Shown here: positions 35,939 through 45,613 of the stretch, piece by piece
Numbering within the stretch: position 1 is the stretch's first letter
Layout: every line of letters starts with the position of its first letter
The notes under the pieces: model-generated
What the model saw: only the letters and a program-made list of their open reading frames with translations
Database searches by the model: none
What the model was told of the DNA's origin: nothing
Made by a program: the position numbers and the translations under genes
Assembly (NCBI GenBank): GCA_027485675.1
Contig: JAIXQP010000017.1
Coordinates: 1 to 64,000 of the forward strand
Source: Terriglobales bacterium
Lineage (GTDB): Bacteria > Acidobacteriota > Terriglobia > Bryobacterales > Bryobacteraceae
Direction of reading: 5' to 3'
DNA: 64,000 bases

Positions 35939-36688
35939 TTATCTCAGGCTTAGGCCGCCGTCGACGGCGAGAATCTGTCCGGTGATGAAGTCGGTGGCGG
36001 AGAGGAAGAATGTCACGGCGTCGGCGATTTCATCGCCGACGCCGGTGCGGCGGGCAGGCGTCGAGCGGATCATGCCGTCCAGGCCCTCAATGGTTTCTCC
36101 GAAGGGGATGACGCCGGGCGCGACGGAGTTGACGGTGACGCCGGGGCCGAAGCTCTTGGCAAGGGCCTGGGTCAGCATGATGACGCCGGCTTTCGAGGCG
36201 CAATAGTGAGCATGATCCGCCCAGGGACGTAGGCCGCCCAGCGAGCTGATATTGACGATCCGGCCCTGGCCCTGGGCCTTCATCCGGCGGCCGGCTTCGC
36301 GGCAACAAAAGAAGGTGGCTTTCAAGTTGACGTTGTGGATGAAGTCCCAATCGGCTTCGGTGACTTCGAGAGGATCGATCCTGGTGAAGCGGGCGGCGTT
36401 GTTGACGAGGCCGTCCAGGCGGCCGAAGTGCTGGTCCACGGCGGCAAACATCGCCTCGATCTCGCTGACGTTCTCGAGATCGGCTTGAAAGGTGGCAGCT
36501 CCTCCACACTCTTCGGCGGTCTGTTGGGCTTCGTCGGCGGAGGTGCTGTAGTGGATGGCGACGCGGGCGCCTTCCCGAGCGAGACGCAGGGCGATGGACC
36601 GTCCGACACGCTTGGCGGCGCCGGTGACCAGGACTACTTTTCCATGCAAAGTTGACAGCGGGTTCTCCGGGAGCGATTGCGAGCTCAC
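35939..36688 (-). CDS. Short-chain dehydrogenase/reductase, pteridine-reductase-like
   Basis: A 249-residue classical SDR. It has the cofactor loop TGAAKRVG (22-29), NNAA (96-99), a catalytic serine in ISSL (148-149), Tyr162 and Lys166 in YCASK, and GQILAVDGG near the end. The basic residue in TGAAKR and the HYSTS stretch after beta2 are NADPH-type features shared with pteridine reductases (FolM/PTR1), so a dihydropteridine or dihydrofolate reductase role is possible; general FabG-like reductase is the alternative. The downstream TolC-like gene is 2 bp away on the same strand. Confidence 0.9.
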   Translation of the reverse strand: MSSQSLPENPLSTLHGKVVLVTGAAKRVGRSIALRLAREGARVAIHYSTSADEAQQTAEECGGAATFQADLENVSEIEAMFAAVDQHFGRLDGLVNNAARFTRIDPLEVTEADWDFIHNVNLKATFFCCREAGRRMKAQGQGRIVNISSLGGLRPWADHAHYCASKAGVIMLTQALAKSFGPGVTVNSVAPGVIPFGETIEGLDGMIRSTPARRTGVGDEIADAVTFFLSATDFITGQILAVDGGLSLR

Positions 36689-36844
36689 TTCTTATCGTAG
36701 GCGGGATGCCATTAAAAAATACACCCCTCCTCGATTTAGGCATATCTGATCGCTTAAGTGCATGTTACGACCGTGTGAAGCCGATGTTTCCGCTTCCCCC
36801 TCAGGCACGGCGACTGACCTGATAAACATTGAGGAGAAAGATTG
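36689..36844. other. Divergent promoter gap
   Basis: A 156-bp gap with unusually low GC for this window (a run ATTAAAAAATACA near 36713), between the SDR and the DUF4397 gene. It should hold both promoters, but no pair of boxes is clear enough to name. Confidence 0.5.
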
Positions 36845-37528
36845 ATGAAATCGTTGCTGTTGTCCGCCGCCGCCACACTACTGTGCGCCTCTTTTGCTTC
36901 GGCCCAAGTGCCCTCGAACGTCGCTTGGGTCCGGGTGGTCCATGCTTCTTCGGACGCTCCGGCCGTCGACGTACTGGCCAATGGGAATCTGGTCTTCCAG
37001 GGCATCCGCTCTAAGGGATTCACCGAGTACGTTCCGGTTCCACCGGCCACCTATGACTTTAGTGTCAATGTCAGCGGCACGACGACAACGGTTCTGCGGA
37101 GCGGCGCCACGATGCTGCGTGGCGGTTCGGCGTATACGTTCTTCGCGTTTGGCCGGGTGTCTGCCGGTACGCTGCAGCTGATGGGTTCTGGCGACGAAGT
37201 GGACGCTCCGGGCATGGGTATGGCGAAGATTCGTGTGGTGCACGGCGCTTCGACGGCCCCGAACGTGGACATCTATGCGACGACCCCGTACGCGCCGCTG
37301 ATGGGTGCTCCGGCGTTGGCCAATGTTCCGTTCCCGCTGGCGAGCCACTACCTGACGATTCCGGCGGGTGTCTACCAGGCTCGCGCGACCGCCGCGGGTA
37401 CCCGGACGGTGGCGATCGACTCCGGCCGTTTCCCGCTGATGGGCAACACGGCGCGGACGGTGGTTGCGCTTGATCCGCCCCGGGCGGGCGGCGAGTTCGA
37501 ACTCCTGGTTCTACCCGACTTCAACTAA
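36845..37528 (+). CDS. Secreted DUF4397-domain protein
   Basis: A 227-residue protein with a signal peptide ending in CASFASAQ. The mature part has two DUF4397-like beta modules, each beginning with a similar phrase: VRVVHASSDAPAVDVLANG (residues about 30-48) and IRVVHGASTAPNVDIYATT (about 129-147). Function of the family is unknown; members are often cell-surface. The ATG at 36845 is preferred over the TTG at 36842 because GAGGAGA then lies 7 nt upstream, one of the best ribosome sites in the window. The 3' end overlaps the convergent EamA gene by 4 bp. Confidence 0.9.
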   Translation: MKSLLLSAAATLLCASFASAQVPSNVAWVRVVHASSDAPAVDVLANGNLVFQGIRSKGFTEYVPVPPATYDFSVNVSGTTTTVLRSGATMLRGGSAYTFFAFGRVSAGTLQLMGSGDEVDAPGMGMAKIRVVHGASTAPNVDIYATTPYAPLMGAPALANVPFPLASHYLTIPAGVYQARATAAGTRTVAIDSGRFPLMGNTARTVVALDPPRAGGEFELLVLPDFN

Positions 37529-38409
37529 CCGCGTTCGGTGAGAAAAACTCCTGCGAGGACGAGTCCGCCACCGCCCATCATCGTGGCGGTGAGCGGCTCT
37601 CCGAGCATGGGGATGGCAAGAAGCGTGGCGACTAACGGCTGCAGATAGGCGAAAGCCGAAATGCGGGAAGCGGCAAGACGGTTGAGTGCGTAATAGAAGA
37701 ACAGATAGCAGACTGTGGAAGAGACCACAGTCATATAGAAGAAGGCGAGCCAGGCTTTGGTAGAGACGGCGGCAAAGTCGAAGGCCGCCACCGACGAGTA
37801 AGTGAACGGCCACATAGTCAAGGCGCCGGCGGCGTAACTGAAGGCGATGATGGGGATGGCGCCATGGCGTCGCGTGGCGTGCTTGCCAAAAACGGTGTAA
37901 ACGGCGAAACTGGCTCCGGCGCCGAGCATAAAGAGGTCACCAACCCAGGACGAGGGCGAGCCGTGGTGACCCTGCTGTAGCAAAACAACACCGCCGATGG
38001 CGATGGCGAGGCCGACTAGTTTGAGCGGGGTGATGCGCTCCTGGCCGATGGCGGCGGCGAGGAAGAGCACAAGAATAGGCGTAAAGCCGATGACCAAAGC
38101 GGCGTGGCCGGCCGAGGTCTGGGCGATGCCGACGAGGAAACAAGCTTGGTTGATGGCGATGCCGACCGAGCCGAGCAGCAGAAAGATGGGCAGTTCGCGG
38201 AGCTTCACTGGTTCCGCGCCCTGACGGACGCTCCACCAATAGACCGGCATCATCAGCGCTGCGGCGAGCACCGTGCGGAGGCTGGCGGCGACGAGGCCGG
38301 GCATCTCCTGGAGGACGATCTTCGAGAAGATAAAGTTAGCGCCCCAGAACAGGTAGACACCAACTACGATCAGATACAGTTTCCACTGACTCCTACTACC
38401 ATCGGTCAA
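37525..38409 (-). CDS. EamA/DMT-family transporter
   Basis: A 294-residue protein with ten membrane helices in two EamA repeats (first: LIVVGVYLFWGANFIFSKIVL; second: GDLFMLGAGASFAVYTVFGK). DMT proteins of this type move amino acids, nucleobases or other metabolites, often outward. It is the last gene of a coupled operon and overlaps the racemase by 4 bp (ATGA), so export or exchange of the racemase pathway's amino acid is a fair inference. Confidence 0.9.
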   Translation of the reverse strand: MTDGSRSQWKLYLIVVGVYLFWGANFIFSKIVLQEMPGLVAASLRTVLAAALMMPVYWWSVRQGAEPVKLRELPIFLLLGSVGIAINQACFLVGIAQTSAGHAALVIGFTPILVLFLAAAIGQERITPLKLVGLAIAIGGVVLLQQGHHGSPSSWVGDLFMLGAGASFAVYTVFGKHATRRHGAIPIIAFSYAAGALTMWPFTYSSVAAFDFAAVSTKAWLAFFYMTVVSSTVCYLFFYYALNRLAASRISAFAYLQPLVATLLAIPMLGEPLTATMMGGGGLVLAGVFLTERG

Positions 38410-39521
38410 CGGACAATCTCCTGGCGAACGGTGATGGAATCGAGGAAGGGGAAGTCGATGTCGAAGCCGAAGCCGACACCGGCGGGGACGGCGATGGTGC
38501 CGTGGGGCGTGGCTTCAATGGGCTGCGTGAGCAGTTCGCGCTTCCAATAGCGTTGCGAGGCCGAGACATCGCCGGGCAGTACAAAGTTCGACAGGCTGGC
38601 GAGGGCGATGTTATGGGCGCGGCCGATGCCGCTTTCGAGCATGCCGCCGCACCAGACGGGGATATTGTGCTGCTGACAGACGTCGTGGACCTTGATGGCT
38701 TCCGAGAAGCCGCCGACGCGGCCGAGTTTGATGTTGATGATGCCGCAGGCGTGGAGCCGAATGGCCTGTTCGGCGTGGTGGGCCGAACGGATGCACTCGT
38801 CGAGGCAGATGGGCGTTTGCAGCCGGGCCTGGAGTTCGACGTGGTCAATAATTTCGTCGTGCGCGAGCGGCTGCTCAATCATCATGAGGTAGAACTCGTC
38901 GAGGGCCTGGAGGCGGTCGGCGTCTTGGAGTGTGTAGGCGGAGTTGGCGTCCGCCATGAGCTTAATGTGGGGGAAGCGCTTGCGGACTTCGCGGAGATCT
39001 TCGATGTCGCGGCCCGGCTTAATCTTCATCTTGATGCGCTGGTAACCGGCGGCTAGTTCCTTCTCGATGACGCGGAGGACGTCGTCGACGGTGTCCTGGA
39101 TGCCGAGGGAGACGCCGGAAGGGATTTCGGTACGGGCGCCGCCGCCGATGAGCTGATGGAGCGGGATGTTCTTCCGGCGGGCTTCGAGGTCCCACACCGC
39201 GACTTCGAGGCCGCCGCAGGCCATTTTGTGGCCGCGGATGTGTTTGAAACGGGGGGCGACGTCGCGGGCCGTTTCGAGGGGGTGCCGAAGGACGCGCGGG
39301 GCGACATAGTCGCGGACGATCATCCAGGCGGATTCGGTCCACTCTTCGTTGTAGAAGGGGTTCTCGCCGGCGGTAACTTCTCCCCAGCCGGAGAGGCCGT
39401 CCGAGACGACTTCCACGAGGACCATGTCGCGTTCGTAGGTGCGGCCGAAGCTGGTCTCAAAGAAGTGGACCAGGGGCATTTTCACCTGGCGGAGGCGGAT
39501 TTCGTCAATTTGAAAGCTCAT
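38406..39521 (-). CDS. N-acylamino acid racemase / o-succinylbenzoate synthase (enolase superfamily)
   Basis: A 371-residue enolase-superfamily enzyme with all catalytic groups: KMK motif (Lys164, Lys166), metal ligands Asp191 (MADANSAY), Glu216 (IEQPLA) and Asp241 (CLDEC), and the second catalytic Lys265 (NIKLGRVGG). The pattern matches the NSAR/OSBS subfamily. The family catalyses either the menaquinone step (OSBS) or racemisation of N-succinyl amino acids (NSAR), and some enzymes do both. No men gene is nearby, while an acyltransferase of the type found with NSAR is fused in the operon just upstream, so NSAR is preferred. It overlaps both neighbours by 4 bp. Confidence 0.9.
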   Translation of the reverse strand: MSFQIDEIRLRQVKMPLVHFFETSFGRTYERDMVLVEVVSDGLSGWGEVTAGENPFYNEEWTESAWMIVRDYVAPRVLRHPLETARDVAPRFKHIRGHKMACGGLEVAVWDLEARRKNIPLHQLIGGGARTEIPSGVSLGIQDTVDDVLRVIEKELAAGYQRIKMKIKPGRDIEDLREVRKRFPHIKLMADANSAYTLQDADRLQALDEFYLMMIEQPLAHDEIIDHVELQARLQTPICLDECIRSAHHAEQAIRLHACGIINIKLGRVGGFSEAIKVHDVCQQHNIPVWCGGMLESGIGRAHNIALASLSNFVLPGDVSASQRYWKRELLTQPIEATPHGTIAVPAGVGFGFDIDFPFLDSITVRQEIVR

Positions 39522-40201
39522 ACAAGACCATCCTGGTCGGCGAGAAGATAAGCGCCGTGGGTTTCGCCGCGCTCGAAGCGGACAACGCTGCGGCCAGCGC
39601 GGAAGTGGGCGAGGAACTCCTCGCGGATGCGGGACTGGACTTCGCGGGTGCGGGCGCCTTCATAGGGGACTTCGATGCGGGCGACGATGTCGACGGGTAC
39701 TTTCTGCTTGTCGAGGAACCATTCGGCGACGCAACGGTCCGTGGGGAGGCCGGCGTGGAGTTTGCTCGAGGAGTTGCCGTACTGGTTGGGGACGTAGCGG
39801 GTGACGACGGCGCCAAGGCGTTCGATGTTGAAGTAGGCGTTCTTGAGTTCGAGGGGATCAAAGGTCCACTCGATGAGGTTGACGCCGAGTTCGAGGGCGA
39901 GTTCGCGCTGGCGGAGTTTCAACATGCGGCCGATGCCGGCGTCGCGATAGCCGTCGACGACGCCCATCATCTGGCTATGGAGAAACGCGCGGCCGCCGGG
40001 TTTGACGCCGGGGATGGAGATGAGGAAGCCGACCATGCGGGGACCGTCGAAGGCGCCAAGAACCTGGCCGCCGATTTTGGTGGCGACGACGAAGAGGCGG
40101 ACGGGGAGCAGGTCGAGATCGGAGAAGCCCCAGATCTCACGTTGGAGGTTGACGGCAGTTACTAAGTCGGGTTGTTCGACTAACTCACGGATTTCGATCA
40201 T
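39518..40201 (-). CDS. GNAT-family N-acyltransferase (COG3375-like)
   Basis: A 227-residue protein with an N-terminal GNAT fold: VVATKIGGQVLGAFDGPRMVGFLISIPG, then LHSQMMGVVDGYRDAGIGRMLKLRQRELALELG, which holds the acetyl-CoA loop (RDAGIGR), and WTFDPLELKNAYFNIERLG. It belongs to the group seen next to N-succinylamino acid racemases, where it is proposed to succinylate D-amino acids. Overlap of 4 bp with mazG upstream and with the racemase downstream shows tight coupling. Confidence 0.88.
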   Translation of the reverse strand: MIEIRELVEQPDLVTAVNLQREIWGFSDLDLLPVRLFVVATKIGGQVLGAFDGPRMVGFLISIPGVKPGGRAFLHSQMMGVVDGYRDAGIGRMLKLRQRELALELGVNLIEWTFDPLELKNAYFNIERLGAVVTRYVPNQYGNSSSKLHAGLPTDRCVAEWFLDKQKVPVDIVARIEVPYEGARTREVQSRIREEFLAHFRAGRSVVRFERGETHGAYLLADQDGLV

Positions 40202-40968
40202 TCTTTGGCTTTGGCCTCCTGCCAGAGGGCTTCGAGTTGGGCGATGGGGGTGCCGGCGACCTGACCGCCGAGGCTGTCTTCGAGATGGGCGAAGCGGCGG
40301 CGGAACTTGGCGTTAGTGCGGCGGAGGGCTTGTTCGGGGTCGACCTGGTAGAAGCGGGCGAGGTTGACTAAGACGAAGAAGAGATCGCCGATTTCGCCTT
40401 CGCGTTCTTCGGGGGTGGCGGCTTCGAGCTCGGCGAGTTCTTCGTGGAGCTTGTCGACTACCTGGGCGGGGCTATCCCAATCGAAGCCGGCCTTGGCGGC
40501 GCGCTTGCTGATTTCGCGGGCCTGGAGGAGGGCGGGCATGGAGTTGGGGATGCCGTCGAGGATGCGCTGGCGTTCGGGCTTTTCGGTGGCCTTGATCTGG
40601 TTCCACTGGTCGAGGACGGCCTCGGCGGTTTCGGCCGTGGCGTCGCCGAAGATGTGGGGGTGGCGGCGGATGAGCTTTTCGTTGATGGCGCGGAGGGACT
40701 GGGCGATGTCGAAGAGCCCTTCTTCGGAGGCCATTTGGGCGTAGAAGACGGGCTGGAGGAGGAGATCGCCGAGCTCTTCGCAGAGGCCGGGCCAGTCGCG
40801 TTCGTCGATGGCGTCGAGGACCTCGTAGGTTTCTTCGAGGGTGTACTTTTTGATGGAGTCGAAGGTTTGTTCCCGATCCCAGGGGCAACCATCGGGGGCG
40901 CGTAACTTCGCCATGAGGGCGACTAGTCGGGAGAACTCTTCTCCGGCTTGAGCTGAGGGGTCGGCCAC
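40198..40968 (-). CDS. mazG: Nucleoside triphosphate pyrophosphohydrolase
   Basis: A 256-residue protein with two MazG domains. The first carries CPWDREQTFDSIKKYTLEETYEVLDAID and EELGDLLLQPVFYAQMA (Mg-binding EExE-type residues); the second contains EELAELEAA and EIGDLFFVLVNLARF. It cleaves (d)NTPs to NMP and pyrophosphate as house-cleaning and can lower ppGpp. It is first in the operon with the GNAT, racemase and transporter genes; the ATG at 40968 has no strong ribosome site. Confidence 0.94.
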   Translation of the reverse strand: MADPSAQAGEEFSRLVALMAKLRAPDGCPWDREQTFDSIKKYTLEETYEVLDAIDERDWPGLCEELGDLLLQPVFYAQMASEEGLFDIAQSLRAINEKLIRRHPHIFGDATAETAEAVLDQWNQIKATEKPERQRILDGIPNSMPALLQAREISKRAAKAGFDWDSPAQVVDKLHEELAELEAATPEEREGEIGDLFFVLVNLARFYQVDPEQALRRTNAKFRRRFAHLEDSLGGQVAGTPIAQLEALWQEAKAKE

Positions 40969-41776
40969 TACTTGCCTAGGGTAGCATAGGGCGGCGAAAC
41001 CGCTGGTTTGGCGGGGGGGACTGCTCCCTTGGCTTCGTTATCAACGATTGATCATTTTCGGGCCTTCGGCGGATGGTCTCCTTGCCCTATCTTGTTGTTC
41101 TTACTAGACTTGTTGCTTCGGCCGACGGGGAAACGGACTCAAAAAAGTGGCTTCGTTCGGAGCCTTGGGGGACCGTTGGGTTCCTTTCCGTCCAGCGGGC
41201 GGGCAGAGTTCGACCCACGGAGCCATTGTGGAATGGGTGGGACGGGTTCGGCGGACGGGGCAGGCGTAAGCCATTGGAAGGATGGGAGATAAAAAACGGG
41301 AGGGCGCTGCACCGGCGAAGATCAGGGAGAGGAGCAGAATCCAGCCTCTGATTGCATGTCGGTGATTCGTTGGTTCGCCGCCCCTCACGCCGGGGTTTGG
41401 GCGGGGAGCGAGCGCCAGCATCTCTTACGCTTGGGTCTGGCGCGAACTGGGTGAATCCGAAGCGACACTCGTCGCTCTTTCCGAGCAGCAACGGTTGGCG
41501 CTGCATAAAGCGTATCCCGAGCTGCGAATCGAGCCGGTGGCGGACCTGCGGCCGTTATGAATCCTGGTTACCCCTTCAGCGACCTTCGGTTCATTCCAGC
41601 TTGAGCCCAAGCCGGCGAGAGGCAGTTAGTCCCTCAAAGACCAGGCCGTCAGAGCATATGAAACTGATGCGGTGGGTCTTGGCCCAACCGTTCGGCCGCT
41701 ACGAACTCCCGAACGCTCCCCAGATTCCATGGCGACGAGGAGAAGGGCCGGGGTCAGGACTGGTGAGGGCGGGAGG
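40969..41776. other. 808-bp stretch without a convincing gene
   Basis: All open frames here are short, lack credible starts and have low third-position G/C bias. The one coding-like piece is a frame without start codon from 41366 to 41560 on the plus strand, ending in LVALSEQQRLALHKAYPELR and a stop at 41558-41560. It reads like the tail of a decayed gene. No RNA gene or repeat is recognised. Promoters for mazG probably lie in the first 100 bp. Confidence 0.6.
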
Positions 41777-42817
41777 TCATGCTTCGACGATCCGATAGAA
41801 AACGAAGTCTTGGGTCTCTCCTCTGTTCAGTTTGCGGTGCAGGGAAAAATGGTCGGTGCGGCCGGAGTCCAAGAGCTCGCCGAGATGGATGATGGCCCCT
41901 TCGAGATCCCACAGCGGGTTACCCAGGTCGATATCGAGGTCGGTATAGACGACGGGGTGGGCGAATTTTGGGGCGGCGACGACGATCTGCAGACCATTTC
42001 GCCCGCCCTGGCGATAGCTGGACAACACGAAATCGTCGAGGGTCTTGCCGCGCAATTCCGGGAAGCGTTTGAGGGCGTCGGTGACCACCTTTTGATGGAT
42101 CGATGCCTTGGGCCGGCCTTCAAAGGCCCAGCCGTTCCTGGAGACGAAACGATCCAACTGCGGCGGAAGAGCCGGGTCGGCCGCCGCATAGACCCGGTCG
42201 ACGTCGGCGAAGTGGAGGCTCGCAAAGAGTCCGGTGAGCGCCGGCTGGCGGGCGCCGGGCATGGGCGGGGCGGCCAACTTCGTCAGGATGTTGAGCAGGC
42301 ACGCCTTGCGCGCTTCGCGGGGGACCGGGCTGGCCAGCCAGGCGGCGAGGGGGTTCCCATCGACGGTGGACTGGTTGACGAGCGACGCGGTGGCGGCGTC
42401 GTAGTTATCAAGCAGTTGGACGCGCCGCAGATCCGACTCAGTGACGAGGGCGACGGTCTTCCGCTCGCCTTTCTGGAGTAGGATTCGCTGCTGGCCATTC
42501 TGGAAGCGATAACTTTCGACTTCCACGGTGAGATCGTACGGCCCGAAGGGCAGGCCTTCGCGATCGCCCCGGTAACCAGAGAGGAGTAAGCCGCCATCGT
42601 GAACGGCGACATCGAGGTTGAACTGTTTTTCCCGCCAGTCGTGGCGCAGGCGGACCGGATCGAGCCGCCCCGGGAACAGAGGCTGTAGTCCGAGGGCGAG
42701 ATTGAGGGGCGAAGCATCCTTCGGCTGGTGGAACCGGACTCCTTCGGATCGATGGAACGAGAGAACCTTCATTGGTTTGCCGTCGTTTGCGAAGTGCAGA
42801 AGAATCGATTCGTCCAT
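41777..42817 (-). CDS. Protein of unknown function, 346 residues
   Basis: A good coding frame (steady third-position G/C bias), cytosolic, without signal peptide or membrane helix. The N-terminal half looks beta-rich (LLLSGYRGDREGLPFGPYDLTVEVESYRF; RILLQKGERKTVALVTE). The middle and C-terminal half is mixed (LLNILTKLAAPPMPGARQPALTGLFASLHFADVDRVYAAADP; GLQIVVAAPKFAHPVVYTDLDIDLGNPLWDLEGAIIHLGELL). The C-terminal part resembles a lipase- or nuclease-like alpha/beta fold only loosely. I do not recognise a family. It stands alone, divergent from the SUMF1-domain gene 208 bp away. Confidence 0.75.
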   Translation of the reverse strand: MDESILLHFANDGKPMKVLSFHRSEGVRFHQPKDASPLNLALGLQPLFPGRLDPVRLRHDWREKQFNLDVAVHDGGLLLSGYRGDREGLPFGPYDLTVEVESYRFQNGQQRILLQKGERKTVALVTESDLRRVQLLDNYDAATASLVNQSTVDGNPLAAWLASPVPREARKACLLNILTKLAAPPMPGARQPALTGLFASLHFADVDRVYAAADPALPPQLDRFVSRNGWAFEGRPKASIHQKVVTDALKRFPELRGKTLDDFVLSSYRQGGRNGLQIVVAAPKFAHPVVYTDLDIDLGNPLWDLEGAIIHLGELLDSGRTDHFSLHRKLNRGETQDFVFYRIVEA

Positions 42818-43025
42818 GGTGCGATTAGTATAGTCAAGTTGTGCCGCAATCGCGGCGCGTTGTCGCGGGGAGATACAGCTCGGCGATCAGTTCTGGCTTT
42901 CGATCGGATCGACGCGAGGACTTCGCGACGGTCCGCACGATAGAGAATTTTCGCCAAGGTGCGGGCGGGCCGGTCTCGATGGATGAGCCGATCCCGACCG
43001 GTGCGGCAGCGGTTGCCCCCCCGCG

Positions 43026-43943
43026 ATGCGAGTGGAGGCGGAGTTGGCGAGCGCCATGAAGGGTGATCTAGCGCGAACGAATCATCCGCCCAGGAACATG
43101 GAACACTATGAGGCAGCGATGAGAGCGGTGATGGGGATTTTTGAAGCCGGGGATTCGCGCCTCGAGTGCGACGAAGAGAAATGGATCCTCATTCCAGCCG
43201 GGGAGTTCTGGATGGGAGCGCAAAAGCACGATCCGGAAGGCCGCAACTATGATCCAGAGACCTCGGAGATCCGGGGACACTCCGATGAAGCACCCGTCCA
43301 TCTGGTTTCGCTACGAGCCTTCCGGATTCGCCGGTATCCTGTGACGGTGCAGGAATTCGCGAGGTTTGTCGCCGCGGGCGCCTACGGCGAGGCGCCTTAC
43401 TGGGGAGCCGGAGGATTCGGCGAGTTCCTAGAGCCCGACGGGTGGCCGCAGCAACGGGAGACCCCGAGCCGGCCCGTGGTGGGGGTGAGCTGGTATGAGG
43501 CGTCGGCTTATGCCTCTTGGGCCGGCGCCCGGCTTCCCACCGAAGCCGAGTGGGAGCGCGCGGCACGGGGCCCGCACAGCTCCCGTTTCCCGTGGGGCGA
43601 CCTCCCCCCGCTGGATGGACAGCGGGCCAATTACGATTCCGGGAGCGACGCGCCCAGCGCGCCGACGCCGGTGGGTCTGTACCCGTTGGGCAATAGTGGG
43701 GAAGGGGTGAGTGACCTGCTGGGCAACGTCCACGAGTGGACCGCGGATTGGTACGATGCCCGATATTATGAGGGCTCGCCGAGCAGAGATCCGGCCGGTC
43801 CTTCGAGCGGATGGGGAAGGGTCTTGCGGGGCGGATGTTGGGACTACGGTCGACAAGCCGTCCGCGTCTCGGTCCGGGACTGGTATGAGCCGACGATCCG
43901 CTACAGCGCGGTTGGGTTCCGTTGTGCCGGGGAGTTTCGTTGA
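43026..43943 (+). CDS. SUMF1 / formylglycine-generating-enzyme-like domain protein
   Basis: A 305-residue protein. From about residue 52 it is an FGE-sulfatase (SUMF1) domain: WILIPAGEFWMGAQKHDPE, DEAPVHLVSLRAFRIRRYPVTVQEFARFV, RPVVGVSWYEASAYASWAGARLPTEAEWERAARG, LLGNVHEWTADWYDARYY, VLRGGCWDYGRQAVRVSVRDW and VGFRCAGEFR. The two redox cysteines of true formylglycine-generating enzymes (S-x-C-x4-C region) are missing here: only GGCWDYGRQAVR is present. So it is probably a ligand-binding or other hydroxylase-like member and not a sulfatase activator. The start is doubtful (ATG at 43026, 43059 or 43098), as no clear ribosome site fits. No sulfatase gene is close. Confidence 0.85.
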   Translation: MRVEAELASAMKGDLARTNHPPRNMEHYEAAMRAVMGIFEAGDSRLECDEEKWILIPAGEFWMGAQKHDPEGRNYDPETSEIRGHSDEAPVHLVSLRAFRIRRYPVTVQEFARFVAAGAYGEAPYWGAGGFGEFLEPDGWPQQRETPSRPVVGVSWYEASAYASWAGARLPTEAEWERAARGPHSSRFPWGDLPPLDGQRANYDSGSDAPSAPTPVGLYPLGNSGEGVSDLLGNVHEWTADWYDARYYEGSPSRDPAGPSSGWGRVLRGGCWDYGRQAVRVSVRDWYEPTIRYSAVGFRCAGEFR

Positions 43944-44004
43944 GGGTTGCGGGGGAGAAGGCGAGTAGCCGTGCCGGGTTCGGCGCAAGCTGTGGAGATC
44001 CTGA

Positions 44005-45195
<1,191 letters not shown>

Positions 45196-45259
45196 GTTGA
45201 TTGGCTGAGGGACATCGTGACTGATAGATAGGAAATGATAGAGAAAGTGCCAGGAGGGC

Positions 45260-45502
45260 ATGACTATCCCGTTAGAGTTGACCCGGCAGGCCCTGGCGGC
45301 GTTGGTTCTAGAGGCCTGGCGCGAGGATCGATTGGGTGGCCCACAGGCAGCAGAAGCCCTCGGCTTTTCCCGCGTGCGATGGGAGCGATTGCTTGAGGAT
45401 CATCGTGTTTCGAAGGACGCCTACACGGTGGAAGACCTAGAGCGGGATGTCGCCACGCTCGAAAGGCTTCGCGCTGACGACGGATTTGCCCCAGGACCAT
45501 GA
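45260..45502 (+). CDS. UPF0175-family small helix-turn-helix protein (antitoxin-like)
   Basis: An 80-residue protein matching the UPF0175 family: a short N-terminal strand, LVLEAWREDRLGGPQAAEALGFSRVRWERLLEDHRVSKDAYTVEDLERDVATLERL. AGGAGG lies close to its ATG. Family members are usually followed by a PIN-domain toxin. Here the next frame overlaps the stop codon (ATGA at 45499), but the 62-residue product has no PIN features and runs into the AraC gene's end, so this seems to be an orphan or the toxin was lost. Confidence 0.8.
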   Translation: MTIPLELTRQALAALVLEAWREDRLGGPQAAEALGFSRVRWERLLEDHRVSKDAYTVEDLERDVATLERLRADDGFAPGP

Positions 45503-45613
45503 TCCACTTCCCCAATCCGCTATCTCGTGCGGAGGGGGGAAATCGGAGTCTTGCCGAGGCTTTCCGCGAAGGTCCTTTTGCCCGAATGCAGTTCCGCGGC
45601 GAGGGCGGCACAC

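Noticed and set aside
41087-41506. Short frames on both strands in the 40.97-41.78 kb gap
   Set aside because: No ribosome sites, no codon bias and no recognisable domains; reported as a gene-free stretch instead.
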